A DNA stretch of 64,000 nt, taken from assembly GCA_965207985.1 (NCBI GenBank), contig CBDBND010000011.1:1-64000 (forward strand). Reading direction: 5' to 3'. This DNA comes from CBDBND01 sp965207985. Lineage in GTDB: Bacteria; Pseudomonadota; Alphaproteobacteria; Rhodospirillales; Rhodospirillaceae. The notes under the pieces are model-generated. The model was given only the letters and a program-made list of their open reading frames with translations. It searched no databases and was not told where the DNA came from. Below are positions 25,917 through 34,973 of the stretch, piece by piece; position 1 is the stretch's first letter, and the number at the start of each line of letters is the position of its first letter. The position numbers and the translations under genes were made by a program.

Positions 25917-27347
25917 ATGAACCGTCGAAATTTCCTGCTCAATAGTAGTGCCGCTCTATTGGCCACCAAGCCCCACTGGTCTCGGGCCGCAGAACGCACC
26001 AAAGTGATCGTTATCGGCGCGGGTTTGAGCGGACTCAACGCCGCGCTGACCCTGCAGCGGGAAGGTGTACAGGCCCAAGTTATCGAAGCCCGGGAGCGGG
26101 TCGGCGGCAGACTCTTTACCCACTTCCATCTGCCAGGGACACCGGAAGCCGGGGGCATGGGGCAGGGGCCGCAATACGCCCGTTTCATCGATACGGCAGA
26201 GGACCTTGGTGAGGTCATCTATGAGTCCTCGCCGGTGCAACCCTATCCGGGACAAGTGGAACTGGCTCTGGATGGGGAAGTCGTCAGTCCCAAGGACTGG
26301 CCCAATCACCGGCGCAATACTCAACCCGACAAATATAGGGACCTCATGCCGCAGGCTTTTCAGTTGAGCCTGACGTTCGAGCATAATCCGCTGGACTCAC
26401 CGGAAGACTGGGCCGATCCCGAGTTTGCCCAATACGACATTTCCATGCAGCAGTGGATGGAGAGCCATGGCGTTTCACCGTCCGCTGCCGCCATGACCTT
26501 TCTCAATTCCTCTCACGGCTACTCGGGACATGAGATTTCCACGCTGCAGCACTTTCAAATGTATGCCTGGCGCACCTACCACGACCGCCATGGCATCAGA
26601 AACAGGCGACTGCGGGTAAAAGGCGGCAATCAGCGCCTGCCCCTCGCCATGGCCAATGCCCTAAAGAATGAAATCCACTTCGGCAAGAATGTCATCGGCA
26701 TCAGAACGGAACCAAACATGGTGGAAGTGCACTGTGCCGACGGCACCGTTTATCAAGCCGACTATGCCATCTGTTCCATTCCCTTTGCCGTCTTGCGGCG
26801 CATCCCCATTGATCCGCCTTTGTATGGGGCTCATAGCAAAGCCCTCTACACTCTTGGGTATGACTACATCACCAAAGTAAGCCTCATCGCCAAGCGTCCG
26901 TTCTGGGAAGAAGATGGATTAAGTCCGCACATGTTTACTGACAGCCGTTTCGGACGTGTCAGGGCCGAGGCCGGCGAAGAACCGGGGTCCGTCGGAACAT
27001 TGACCTTTGCGCTCTACGGACCGAACGCCCAACGGGCAGATTTACACGGCGGGGATTACGTTAAGGAAGTGCTCATTCCCGAATTTGAAGCGGTGCGGCC
27101 GGCTGCCAAAGGCCAACTGGAAATCGCCGCCATGCAATCCTGGGCCACTGATCCCTTTGCTGCTGGCAGCGAGTCCTGTTACAAGCCGGGTCAGGTGACT
27201 GAGTTTGTCGAACGTATCAACAAACCGCACGGGCGCTTGTACTTCTCGGGCGAACACGTGTCGAACCTGTACCGGGGGTCCATGGAAGGAGCCATGGAGA
27301 CGGGTGAAAACGCCGCCGTTGAGATTATGGATCGCTTGTCTGCGTGA
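25917..27347 (+). CDS. Flavin monoamine oxidase-family protein
   Basis: The start at 25917 is supported by AAGGAG 8 bases upstream and gives a Tat-like N-terminus (NRRNFLLNSSAALLA). The protein (about 476 residues) has the dinucleotide motif VIVIGAGLSGLNAAL with the GG-doublet motif ARERVGGRLFTH. Its C-terminal FAD motif is LYFSGEHVSNLYRGSMEGAMETGENAA. These enzymes oxidise amines or desaturate with O2 and FAD; the substrate is not evident. The gene overlaps the next one (TGATG). Its upstream region is the divergent promoter shared with 24957-25745. Confidence 0.9.
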   Translation: MNRRNFLLNSSAALLATKPHWSRAAERTKVIVIGAGLSGLNAALTLQREGVQAQVIEARERVGGRLFTHFHLPGTPEAGGMGQGPQYARFIDTAEDLGEVIYESSPVQPYPGQVELALDGEVVSPKDWPNHRRNTQPDKYRDLMPQAFQLSLTFEHNPLDSPEDWADPEFAQYDISMQQWMESHGVSPSAAAMTFLNSSHGYSGHEISTLQHFQMYAWRTYHDRHGIRNRRLRVKGGNQRLPLAMANALKNEIHFGKNVIGIRTEPNMVEVHCADGTVYQADYAICSIPFAVLRRIPIDPPLYGAHSKALYTLGYDYITKVSLIAKRPFWEEDGLSPHMFTDSRFGRVRAEAGEEPGSVGTLTFALYGPNAQRADLHGGDYVKEVLIPEFEAVRPAAKGQLEIAAMQSWATDPFAAGSESCYKPGQVTEFVERINKPHGRLYFSGEHVSNLYRGSMEGAMETGENAAVEIMDRLSA

Positions 27348-28366
27348 TGCGCGAGCGCAATCCCGTGCATCAGGTCATCAAACGGCTAGCCCTCTCAGTT
27401 CTGGTCATCGCGTATGCGGGGTCTGCTGAATCACAGGAGATCGGCGAGCGGTTCCGAGATTGCGACACTTGTCCTGAAATGATCGTCTTACCCGCTGGGT
27501 CTTTTCTCATGGGATCGCTACCGGAAGAGGCAGAACGGGAAAACGTGCCGACCTTGAGCCGTGGCAATCCCGCCCACTGGGAGCGGCCACAGCACCGTGT
27601 CACCATTGCGGAACCCTTTGCCGTGGGCGTGACGGAAGTCACCGTGGACCAATTCCTGGCATTCGTCTCCGCTACGGACTACAGGACTGAGTTCAATTGC
27701 AGCGCCCACGTGCCCGGCATGCCTTTCGCTGAGGAAGACGTTAGTCATTGGACGACACCTGCCTACCCGCAGACAGCCAATCATCCTGTTGTCTGTGTGA
27801 ACTGGCATGACGTCCAGGCCTATGTCACTTGGCTATCCGAAACCACCGGTGCGACATACCGATTGCCGACAGAGGCGGAATGGGAATACGCTGCCCGCGG
27901 CGGTACCGAGACGGCGCGGTACTGGGGCGATGAGCGCCAGCCGGCTTGTGACTATGAAAATGTGCCCGACCGGGCGCTTGGCACCGATGACCTGGTCACC
28001 ACCGGGCCCTACGCCAATCTGCAACAGCGTTTCGCTTGTGATGACGGCCACAAAGTCGCGGCGCCTGTAGGGCAGTTTAAACCCAATCCTTTCGGCCTGT
28101 ACGACATGATCGCCAATGCCCGGGAGTGGGTACAGGATTGCATGCACGACACCTATGTTGGTGCGCCCATTGATGGATCCGCGTGGGAAACGGACTGTCA
28201 GGTCTCCAACTTGCCGGACCGGGAAGGGGACATCATGCGTGTGCGCCGCGGTGCTGGATGGAACTACCTGCCCCACGGCATGCGTGCTGCACGACGTGGC
28301 GCTTATCCGTCCTCCATTCGCAGTTGGACTCTGGGTCTGCGCGTGGCGCGGGATATTACACCGTAA
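27344..28366 (+). CDS. SUMF1/FGE-sulfatase-domain protein without the FGE cysteines
   Basis: 340 residues. A signal-like N-terminus (LALSVLVIAYAGSAES) is followed by a full FGE-sulfatase (C-type-lectin-like) domain: MIVLPAGSFLMGS, VTVDQFLAFV, RLPTEAEWEYAARGG and a final GWNYLPHGMRAARRGAYPSSIRSWTLGLRVAR. True formylglycine-generating enzymes carry two Cys in the last motif; here that motif has none, so it is not a sulfatase activator. It is more likely a binding or EgtB-like domain protein. The GTG at 27344 overlaps the amine oxidase stop and an ATG follows at 27347. A partnership with the oxidase is inferred from coupling. Confidence 0.85.
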   Translation: MMRERNPVHQVIKRLALSVLVIAYAGSAESQEIGERFRDCDTCPEMIVLPAGSFLMGSLPEEAERENVPTLSRGNPAHWERPQHRVTIAEPFAVGVTEVTVDQFLAFVSATDYRTEFNCSAHVPGMPFAEEDVSHWTTPAYPQTANHPVVCVNWHDVQAYVTWLSETTGATYRLPTEAEWEYAARGGTETARYWGDERQPACDYENVPDRALGTDDLVTTGPYANLQQRFACDDGHKVAAPVGQFKPNPFGLYDMIANAREWVQDCMHDTYVGAPIDGSAWETDCQVSNLPDREGDIMRVRRGAGWNYLPHGMRAARRGAYPSSIRSWTLGLRVARDITP

Positions 28367-28437
28367 GGCTACACAGCTTTTATCTGGCGACTTTGGCTGG
28401 CATCCTCGCTGTTTGAGCGTGTCTCAACACTTAGTCA

Positions 28438-29217
28438 TTACCAACTGGTATCAACCTGTTGAAGCTTCTCGGCCAATGTCTGAGCGCATTCTTGGAGCGG
28501 TTCAACAAAACGTTCCACCGCCTTTTCCAGGCTGACGGCTGTGGGGTGAAACCGCGTCGAAACGGCAAAATCAACAGCCCCATTCAAAGTTAGAGGAACT
28601 GACAGCGTTGCCCAGTTTACACCAGGCACTTTGCCAACCGCGTATCCTTGATTCCGAGTCTGTTCCAATACAGCCGCAAATTTTTCTCTGTCGTAGCGGG
28701 CACGGGTAAGGAGATGGGGATCCTGCTCAAGCGATAGCGACAGAATATCCTCGCAAACGGCTTGCGGTTTAAATGCCAAAAGAACATGTCCGGCTGCACG
28801 TCCCACAGGAGGCAAAACGAGGTGCTCGCGCATGGGATAAACGATCAGCAGCGATTCTGCGTCTGTATTTTCAACCACAACCAGGCGGCCATTGCGGATC
28901 GTACCAAGACTCAAAGGCCAGCCGATACGGCTGCACGCCTCGATAAGGTGAGGCCGGACGATAACAGTAACCCAGTCATCGCGGGGTGCGCGGGATGAAA
29001 ATTCGCGGACCATGGCCGTAGCCGTGTACTTTTTGGATTCTGCGTTCCGTTCTGCGTATCCAAGTTTCACGAGTGATACGAGGTAGCGGTTTACCGACGC
29101 CCGTGTCAGATGAGACAGGCGTGCAAGCTCGGAGACGGTGACGCCGTCAAAGGCATTGAGATTGCGCAGAACAGTGGCGAACCTGCCAACGATTTTAAGG
29201 GACCCGACGCCACTCAT
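28438..29217 (-). CDS. IclR-family transcriptional regulator (second of pair)
   Basis: 259 residues. The winged HTH is at about 8-70 (NLNAFDGVTVSELARLSHLTRASVNRYLVSLVKLGY) and an IclR effector-binding domain at about 85-250. IclR regulators sense aromatic or small acids and control catabolic genes and their own promoters. The gene overlaps the preceding IclR gene by 4 bp (ATGA). The pair is probably an old duplication, as both share length and motif order. Adjacent target candidates are the TonB receptor (before the IS1595 insertion) and the amine oxidase pair. Confidence 0.92.
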   Translation of the reverse strand: MSGVGSLKIVGRFATVLRNLNAFDGVTVSELARLSHLTRASVNRYLVSLVKLGYAERNAESKKYTATAMVREFSSRAPRDDWVTVIVRPHLIEACSRIGWPLSLGTIRNGRLVVVENTDAESLLIVYPMREHLVLPPVGRAAGHVLLAFKPQAVCEDILSLSLEQDPHLLTRARYDREKFAAVLEQTRNQGYAVGKVPGVNWATLSVPLTLNGAVDFAVSTRFHPTAVSLEKAVERFVEPLQECAQTLAEKLQQVDTSW

Positions 29218-30023
29218 GTACCGGTTTCCAAATGAGACACTCTGCTGACGGGAAGCCAGTGGTCTGTATCCAAGTCGTCGAATTGCCGGGAAATTTCAGC
29301 GGAACAACTTTTCAGTGGCTCGAAGAGACGCTGCACCAGTGCCTCAGGAGGGGCCACAGACTCATAAATACCGACCGATAGGCTGAATGGCACTGTTGAT
29401 CCGATATGCACCGGTACTGCCAATAGGTTCAACCGCCGTTCCGGTAAAGAAACCACTGCGTAGCCGTCTTTTTTGACCTGTTCGAGCATTGGCTCAACTG
29501 AAAGTCCCGCGTCGTCATAAAGCGTTGGTGTGTGGTATTGGGCGACAGAAAGCACGTCGTTGCGGATCTCCTTAGGAAGGTACGCCAGTAAAACGTGTTC
29601 GCCAGCTCGGCCTAACAACGGACGCATGAGCATGGTTTTGCGCCGTCGCAATATCAGTGGTGAAACGGAGTCAGTATGCGCTATGAGCGTCAGTTGAGCG
29701 TTGCGGATAGTCATGAAATTCAACGACCAGCCGATTTCGCGACACGTCTTTTGCAGAACTGGCAAGACTGACAACCGAATCTGCTCGTCTCGCGATACCC
29801 CTCTAGACAATTCCAACGTCTTCGACGTCACATGGTAAGTATGCGTTCTTGGGTCACAATAGACATAGCCCAACTCAACAAAGGAAACGACAAACCGGTT
29901 GACAGCCGCGCGTGACATACCCGTCCGGCGGGCCAAGTCGGATATGGTGAGTCCACCGCCAGCATTGATAGCGCGCAACACTTCCGCGCACCTTTCAATT
30001 CCATCGATTGGCTCGATGGCCAT
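29214..30023 (-). CDS. IclR-family transcriptional regulator (first of pair)
   Basis: 269 residues with an N-terminal HTH (LRAINAGGGLTISDLARRTGMSRAAVNRFVVSFVELGYV) and a C-terminal effector domain of IclR type. It is coupled by ATGA to its paralogue downstream. Two co-transcribed IclR proteins might form heteromers or read two related inducers (inference). The upstream DNA (30024-30131) would be a divergent promoter toward the TonB receptor gene had an IS1595 element not inserted at 30132. Confidence 0.92.
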   Translation of the reverse strand: MAIEPIDGIERCAEVLRAINAGGGLTISDLARRTGMSRAAVNRFVVSFVELGYVYCDPRTHTYHVTSKTLELSRGVSRDEQIRLSVLPVLQKTCREIGWSLNFMTIRNAQLTLIAHTDSVSPLILRRRKTMLMRPLLGRAGEHVLLAYLPKEIRNDVLSVAQYHTPTLYDDAGLSVEPMLEQVKKDGYAVVSLPERRLNLLAVPVHIGSTVPFSLSVGIYESVAPPEALVQRLFEPLKSCSAEISRQFDDLDTDHWLPVSRVSHLETGT

Positions 30024-30131
30024 GGGTTGCCTGCTCTTTCAACGAGTGATCGGCTTCCGAGCATAGTCGTTGAATCGGGTTTGTCTGACGGAGGCACCCA
30101 AGTTGCTCGGTCAGCGATTAGAAATAAACAA

Positions 30132-30864
30132 GGATCTTGCCTAGCAGAGCATAGCCGATGACGGCATAAAGCTCTGTATGGTAATGAAAAACCGATACTC
30201 GAAAAGTTCCAAACTTTCTGAAGCTCAGATTCGCCTTGTCGTGAAGTGCTTTGCCGCTGATCTCACGGCGCTGCAAACGGCCGCGATTTGCGGCGTAAAT
30301 CGCAACACTGTGAACCGGATCTACCGCGGCCTGAGGGAGCGGATCCTCGCGGCTTGCGAAGCACAGCGCCCGTTCTTCGGCGTGGTCGAGGTCGATGAGA
30401 GCTTCTTCGGTGCCAGACGCATCAAAGGCAAGCGCGGACGCGGAGCCTATGGCAAGACAGTCGTCTTCGGGATCTTCGAACGCGAAGGGCAGGTCTACAC
30501 CGAGATCGTCCCGGACTGCTCAAAGTCAACGCTACAGGGGATTATTCGGGGCAGGGTCGATCCAAGCACCGTCGTCAACTCCGATGGATGGCGCGGCTAC
30601 AACGGCCTCGTCGATCTCGGCTATGGTCACTTCCGGGTCGACCATTCCTGCGATGAGTTCGCCCGCGGCCCGGTTCACATCAATGGCATCGAGGGCTTCT
30701 GGGGCATGGCCAAGGTGCGGCTCGTAAAGTTCATGGGTGTGCCCAGACACACATTCCACCTCCACCTCAAGGAAACTGAGTGGCGCTTCAACCATCGGGC
30801 TTCCAACAAGGTCAGGCTTCTGCTACGTCAACCGCGAGAAAAACCGATCTGCTAGGCAAGACCC
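30132..30864 (+). mobile_element. IS1595-family insertion sequence, complete
   Basis: A 733-bp element. The terminal repeats match at 16 of 17 positions (GGATCTTGCCTAGCAGA and GGGTCTTGCCTAGCAGA read inward). A perfect 8-bp duplication ATAAACAA flanks it at 30124-30131 and 30865-30872, as expected for IS1595. It sits between the IclR pair and the TonB receptor gene and separates them from a shared control region. Confidence 0.95.
30178..30855 (+). CDS. IS1595-family DDE transposase
   Basis: 225 residues. The N-terminal HTH region (LQTAAICGVNRNTVNRIYRGLRERI) is followed by the ISXO2-like DDE domain with VEVDESFFGARR, VNSDGWRGY and HINGIEGFWGMAKVRL. The C-terminal WRFNHR is also typical. The stop TAG lies inside the right terminal repeat. 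The reading frame is intact and the element could be mobile. Confidence 0.95.
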   Translation: MVMKNRYSKSSKLSEAQIRLVVKCFAADLTALQTAAICGVNRNTVNRIYRGLRERILAACEAQRPFFGVVEVDESFFGARRIKGKRGRGAYGKTVVFGIFEREGQVYTEIVPDCSKSTLQGIIRGRVDPSTVVNSDGWRGYNGLVDLGYGHFRVDHSCDEFARGPVHINGIEGFWGMAKVRLVKFMGVPRHTFHLHLKETEWRFNHRASNKVRLLLRQPREKPIC

Positions 30865-30894
30865 ATAAACAAAACAACGCATGTTGTAATGGTT

Positions 30895-30906
30895 TTGTCC
30901 GGACAA
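30895..30906. promoter_or_regulatory. 12-bp palindrome upstream of the TonB receptor gene
   Basis: TTGTCCGGACAA is a perfect palindrome about 140 bp before the receptor start and just right of the IS1595 duplication. It could be an operator for one of the IclR regulators that were originally adjacent. The length and symmetry fit, but no second copy was found near the IclR genes. Confidence 0.3.
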
Positions 30907-31044
30907 TCATTTAATTGCAGTCTGAACACTCACTGACCGAGCAATTCATCGTTTCAATTTCGTCACTTCTCAGTTCCGGGAGACAAATGAACAAGCGAGT
31001 CCCGTTAAGAAAAGGACCTGCATATCAACACTTGGGAGGGAGAT

Positions 31045-32661
31045 ATGAGGCTGAGGAGTTTACTTCTGGCCACAGTGGCTGTTGCCATTGCCACACCTGT
31101 GTCGGCGCAGCAAATTGCTATGGAAGAGATCGTCGTCACGTCCCGTAAGCGTGAGGAAAACCTCTTTGAAATTCCCATTTCGGTGACCAATTTCTCAGCC
31201 GAACAATTGAAATCCGCCGATATTGGCAACGTTCAGGACCTTTCGGACTATACGCCAGGTTTTGTCTTTGAGTTTGCCGCCGGTTCGGGTGGCCGGGTTA
31301 ACAACCCGGAGCCACGGTTCCGTGGCGTGCGCAACCAGCAATCCACCCCTGTGAAACAGATCTCCGCCCTGTTTTGGGATGGATCCTTCCTGGGGTATGG
31401 CGCCAGCATCATTCCGTTTTACGATTTGGAACGTGTTGAGGTGTTGAAGGGTCCGCAGACCGCTTATTTCGGACGCAACACGTTTACGGGCGCGGTGAAT
31501 TTCATCCTCGCTGAGCCAGGCGATGAGTTCGAGGGTCAAGTGGAACTGTCCTAGTTCCCCGTCCCACAACGACAGCTACCTAGTTTCGGTCGGAGTCGGT
31601 GGACCGATTACCGATAAAGTTGGTCTTCGCGTCAATGTGGCTCATGAACGCGAAGGCGGAGACTTCAAATACGGGGACGGCACGGATTTTGGACGGGTGG
31701 ATCGGACGTCCGTCACCGGAACCCTAACCGTCGAACCCTTCGAGGACTTGCGTCTCAAGTTAAACGGCTATTACGTCGATGGTGACGACACCTACCAGAG
31801 TTTGGCTGTCAATTGGACGACCGCCGCTGGTGCTTGTAACCGCACCGTTTCGGGCAACTTCATCGACGTGGTCACCGGCGAGCTCACGCCGTTTTCGCGC
31901 GACTTGAGTACGCTGACCGTTGGATCATTCTGCGGTGTCTTTCCTCGGGGTGACGACCTTCAAACTCCGGCGGTCCAAGTGCCGACGGCAGCCAACTCTT
32001 TGGCCGGTGCACTCTTTCTAGGAGCCGTCAACGACCAAAACGCGCTGTTGGAAAAGTACGGCATTATCCCCAACATGCCGGGCGGCTTCGGCGGTGCCTT
32101 TCGCACCAAGCGCTTTCAATTCAGTGGCGAATACGATTTGCCTGCCGATCATACGCTGGAGTTCACAACGTCCGTCGCGACCACGGGGGTCATCGATACC
32201 TTTGATTTGTTCTTTGGTGCCGGCCCTGCTGGGCTTGTGTTCCCCGTCGGCAACACCAACTACATGCGTGAGTTAAACTATGAAGGCCGGTTGATCTCAC
32301 CACAGGATGAGCGTCTTCGTTATCTCATCGGGGTGAACAACTATTCACAACGCTACCGTAACGGCCAACACGGCACCAACAATAGCGTCAATTTCGAAAA
32401 CAATCAGACGTTTTCGATATACGGCTCGGTTGACTATGACATCACCGAACAGCTAACCTTGTCCGTCGAAGCCCGGTATCTGGACGACAAGACCTTTGTG
32501 ATTCTGAACGGTAGTCCGACAGCGACCAATCCGCTGACATTCACGGCCAATGAAGAAAATTCAATTGATGAATTCATTCCGCGCGTGATTCTCACTTATC
32601 AGCCGATCGACGGCACTACGGTGTACGGTAGCTTCTCTGCCAGTTCTCTCATCGGTGCTCA
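31045..32661 (+). pseudogene. TonB-dependent outer-membrane receptor, frameshifted and truncated by an IS
   Basis: A signal peptide (SLLLATVAVAIATPVSAQQ), a TonB-box-like start (EEIVVTSRKREENL) and a plug domain with RFRGVRNQQ and ERVEVLKGPQTAYFGRNTFTGAVNFI are present. The barrel strands begin near 31555 in another frame (SHNDSYLVSVGVGGPITDKVGLRVN), so one extra base lies close to the premature TAG at 31552. The barrel is then cut at 32661 by an IS5-family element after about 540 residues; 700-800 are usual. GGGAGGGAG precedes the ATG. The ligand is unknown. The gene cannot make a working receptor as read. Confidence 0.9.
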
Positions 32662-33592
32662 GAGCCTGACCGAAAAAGAATTGAGTGGAATCAGTCCCTT
32701 GTGATTCCCTTGTTGTGTTCGCCAGCAAGGAGGATAACAAGATGTGGACTGACGCCACTCGTGAGAAATATGAGCGCGAGGCGCACCGCTACGCAAGCGA
32801 TCTGAGCGATACCGAATGGTGCGTGATCGAACCCCATATGCCGCCCGCAAGGGCTCTGGGCCGCCCGCGCAAGACGGATATGCGGGAAGTGATGACCGCG
32901 ATCCTGTACATGGCCCGCAGCGGCTGCCAGTGGCGCATGCTGCCCGGCGAGTTTCCGCCGCGCAGCTCGGTTCAGTACTATTTCTACAAGTGGCGCGACG
33001 ACGGGACGTGGCAGGAGGTCAACCGGGCGCTTCTGGCGCGCACCCGCGAGGCCGAGGGGCGGGCCGCTGCCGCGACTGCCGGGGTGATCGACAGCCAGTC
33101 GGTGAAGACCACGGAAAGCGGAGGTCCGCGCGGGTTTGACGCGGGTAAGAAGGTGATGGGCCGCAAGCGCCATATCGTGGTGGACACTGGCGGGCGGTTG
33201 CTCGGTGCCGTGGTCCACGAGGCTGACATCCAGGATCGCGACGGTGCGCCGTCGCTGCTCGCCGAGGTGGGGGCGTGGTTTCCCGGGGTCGGCCATATCT
33301 TCGCCGACGGCGCTTACGCCGGCCCTAAGCTGGCCGGGGCGCTGAAGAAGATCGGCGACTGGGCGCTGGAGATCGTCAGGCGCAACGACAAGGCGGACGG
33401 CTTCGTTGCGCTGCCGCGCCGTTGGGTGGTCGAACGCACCTTCGCATGGTTCGGGCGCAGCCGCCGCCTTGCGAAGGACTTCAAGGCGACCGTCGAGAGC
33501 GCCCTTGCCTGGCTCCTGATCGCCAGCATCCAAGTCTTCATCCGTAGACTAGCAAGGTTATGAAAATAAACGATTCTTTTCCGGCCAGACTC
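32662..33592 (+). mobile_element. IS5-family insertion sequence, copy A
   Basis: 931 bp with terminal repeats GAGCCTGACCGAAAAAGAAT and GAGTCTGGCCGGAAAAGAAT (read inward). It appears identical to copy B at 39952-40882. The flanks read TCA on the left and TGA on the right, so there is no 3-bp duplication, unlike copy B. Both flanking genes are truncated at its edges (a TonB receptor 3' end and a hypothetical 5' end), which points to a deletion at this IS. Confidence 0.93.
32742..33563 (+). CDS. IS5-family (IS1031-like) transposase, copy A
   Basis: The start at 32742 follows AAGGAGG at 7 bases; the longer in-frame extension from 32685 lies within IS leader DNA. The 273-residue protein has a DUF4096-like N-terminus (LSDTEWCVIEPHMPPARALGRPRKTDMREVMTAILYM). 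The DDE part has GVIDSQSVKTTESGG, HIFADGAYAGPKL and RRWVVERTFAWFGRSRRLAKDF. It is intact. Long open frames on the opposite strand are GC-rich shadow. Confidence 0.95.
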   Translation: MWTDATREKYEREAHRYASDLSDTEWCVIEPHMPPARALGRPRKTDMREVMTAILYMARSGCQWRMLPGEFPPRSSVQYYFYKWRDDGTWQEVNRALLARTREAEGRAAAATAGVIDSQSVKTTESGGPRGFDAGKKVMGRKRHIVVDTGGRLLGAVVHEADIQDRDGAPSLLAEVGAWFPGVGHIFADGAYAGPKLAGALKKIGDWALEIVRRNDKADGFVALPRRWVVERTFAWFGRSRRLAKDFKATVESALAWLLIASIQVFIRRLARL

Positions 33593-33595
33593 TGA

Positions 33596-34060
33596 GAGGT
33601 CTTCATCAATGCATGGGTGGGAGATTTTGGCTACAAGGGGTCGACCCGGGTCATCGTTGACGGTAACCAACTTAGGACGACTGCTTGGGGCCCTGAGGGT
33701 GGTGCGGAACAGACGCTCCAGGTACCGGATACCTTTTCCATCGTCACCCATGCGGAGGTGTTAAACACCTGGAGCACGTGGGGCGGCGACCTGGTCGTGG
33801 ACGTTGAACGCGAGCGCTTTGCGATTGACCTTGCCGGCCGGCACCAGGGATCGCCCTTTTTGGGTACCATTCTTAGAGGAAAAGTTACTTATCTCGGTGA
33901 AGAACGCATAGAAGTACCGGCAGGAACGTTTGACACCCTGCATTACCGAGTTAGTGAACTCGAAATGTGGGCCACCAAGCAGGACCGTATATTGGTTCGG
34001 CAACGCTATGCGCCGCTCGGCACAGAATATGTTCTTACCGAATTTGAGTCGGGACAATAG
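33596..34060 (+). pseudogene. 5'-truncated hypothetical beta-rich protein (PAGTF family)
   Basis: Only the C-terminal ~150 residues remain. They align with the intact gene at 34108 (GYKGSTRVIVDGNQL, IEVPAGTFDTLHYRV, WATKQDRILVRQRY, EYVLTEFESG). The reading frame meets IS copy A at 33593 and the start and signal peptide are lost. It is therefore an old tandem duplicate of the next gene, cut by the IS-linked deletion. No function is known. Confidence 0.8.
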
Positions 34061-34107
34061 GAGTAAACGGTCCAAACGGCCGATACATAGAACAGGGGGC
34101 ACGTGTC

Positions 34108-34869
34108 ATGACTCGATTGTTGGTTATTGCGTTAGCGGTTCTCATTGGACAGCCGGCCATTACCCCTCTATTGGCCCAGGACCGACCGCCGGAGAATCCC
34201 GGCCCCAACACAAACATCACGCGTTGGGCTGCCGGCAAACATCTTTTTCGCACTATTGAAGACCAACGATTTCGCGGTGAAGAACACTTCCGTCTTTCCG
34301 TCCATCCCGACGGTACCCGCACCATGATGGTGTGGAAGGACCTGTTCGCCGGGAACAGTCATCTCCATATCGTCATGCGGGTCGAACCATCGTTCCGGCC
34401 GCTCGAGGCCTACGGCAATTATTGGCAGCGGGACGGCTACAAGGGATCCATCCGTGTGGTCGTGGATGGCGACCGCCTCCACGCGCAGGGCTGGGGACCG
34501 GACGGTTCCGGCGAGCACACTTTTAAAGTGCCGCACAACTTGGTCCTGGTCACCCACGGAGAAGGACTCAACGCCTGGGGCATGTGGGGCGACTTTGAAC
34601 CAGGGGAACAAAAGCCAGTGACCGCTTACAACATTAGCCCGATCCGCAATGCCTCCGCACCGGTGCTCGGCAGTCTGGTGGACGGTGAGATTACCTTCGT
34701 CGGTGAGGAGACCATCACCACGCCGGCAGGGACTTTCGAGACCATCCACATGTCCAGCAGTTTCATGGACACTTGGGCCACCAAGGACGACCGCATTCTG
34801 GTGCTACAGCAGATCAAGAGCCGTGGTCTGGAATACGTGCTGGTGGAACTGGAAACCGGCCCAAACTAA
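34108..34869 (+). CDS. Secreted hypothetical protein (PAGTF family)
   Basis: 253 residues with a signal peptide (RLLVIALAVLIGQPAITPLLAQ) and an all-beta, repetitive strand pattern. The conserved C-terminal block ITTPAGTFETIHMSSSF ends in LEYVLVELETG. The block is shared with 33596-34060, 42430-43131 and 43140-43847, so the window holds four members of one family; a distant likeness to DUF3108-type barrels is possible. I do not recognise a named family. It lies 47 bp after the truncated duplicate and 104 bp before a methyltransferase gene. Confidence 0.75.
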   Translation: MTRLLVIALAVLIGQPAITPLLAQDRPPENPGPNTNITRWAAGKHLFRTIEDQRFRGEEHFRLSVHPDGTRTMMVWKDLFAGNSHLHIVMRVEPSFRPLEAYGNYWQRDGYKGSIRVVVDGDRLHAQGWGPDGSGEHTFKVPHNLVLVTHGEGLNAWGMWGDFEPGEQKPVTAYNISPIRNASAPVLGSLVDGEITFVGEETITTPAGTFETIHMSSSFMDTWATKDDRILVLQQIKSRGLEYVLVELETGPN

Positions 34870-34973
34870 AGCGAGTCAGGACAAAATCACGCAATGAGCG
34901 TTCCGTATTTGGTCATTGAACCATGTGACGTGCGGTTTACCCTGTTCACATAATTAGACCTAAGAGGTTTGCC

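Noticed and set aside
27344..28366. Formylglycine-generating enzyme (sulfatase activator)
   Set aside because: The C-terminal motif has no cysteine, and no sulfatase gene is nearby.
32691..33533. 280-codon antisense frame across IS5 copy A (same at 39981-40823)
   Set aside because: Pure GC-frame shadow of the transposase, identical in both copies because the IS copies are identical.
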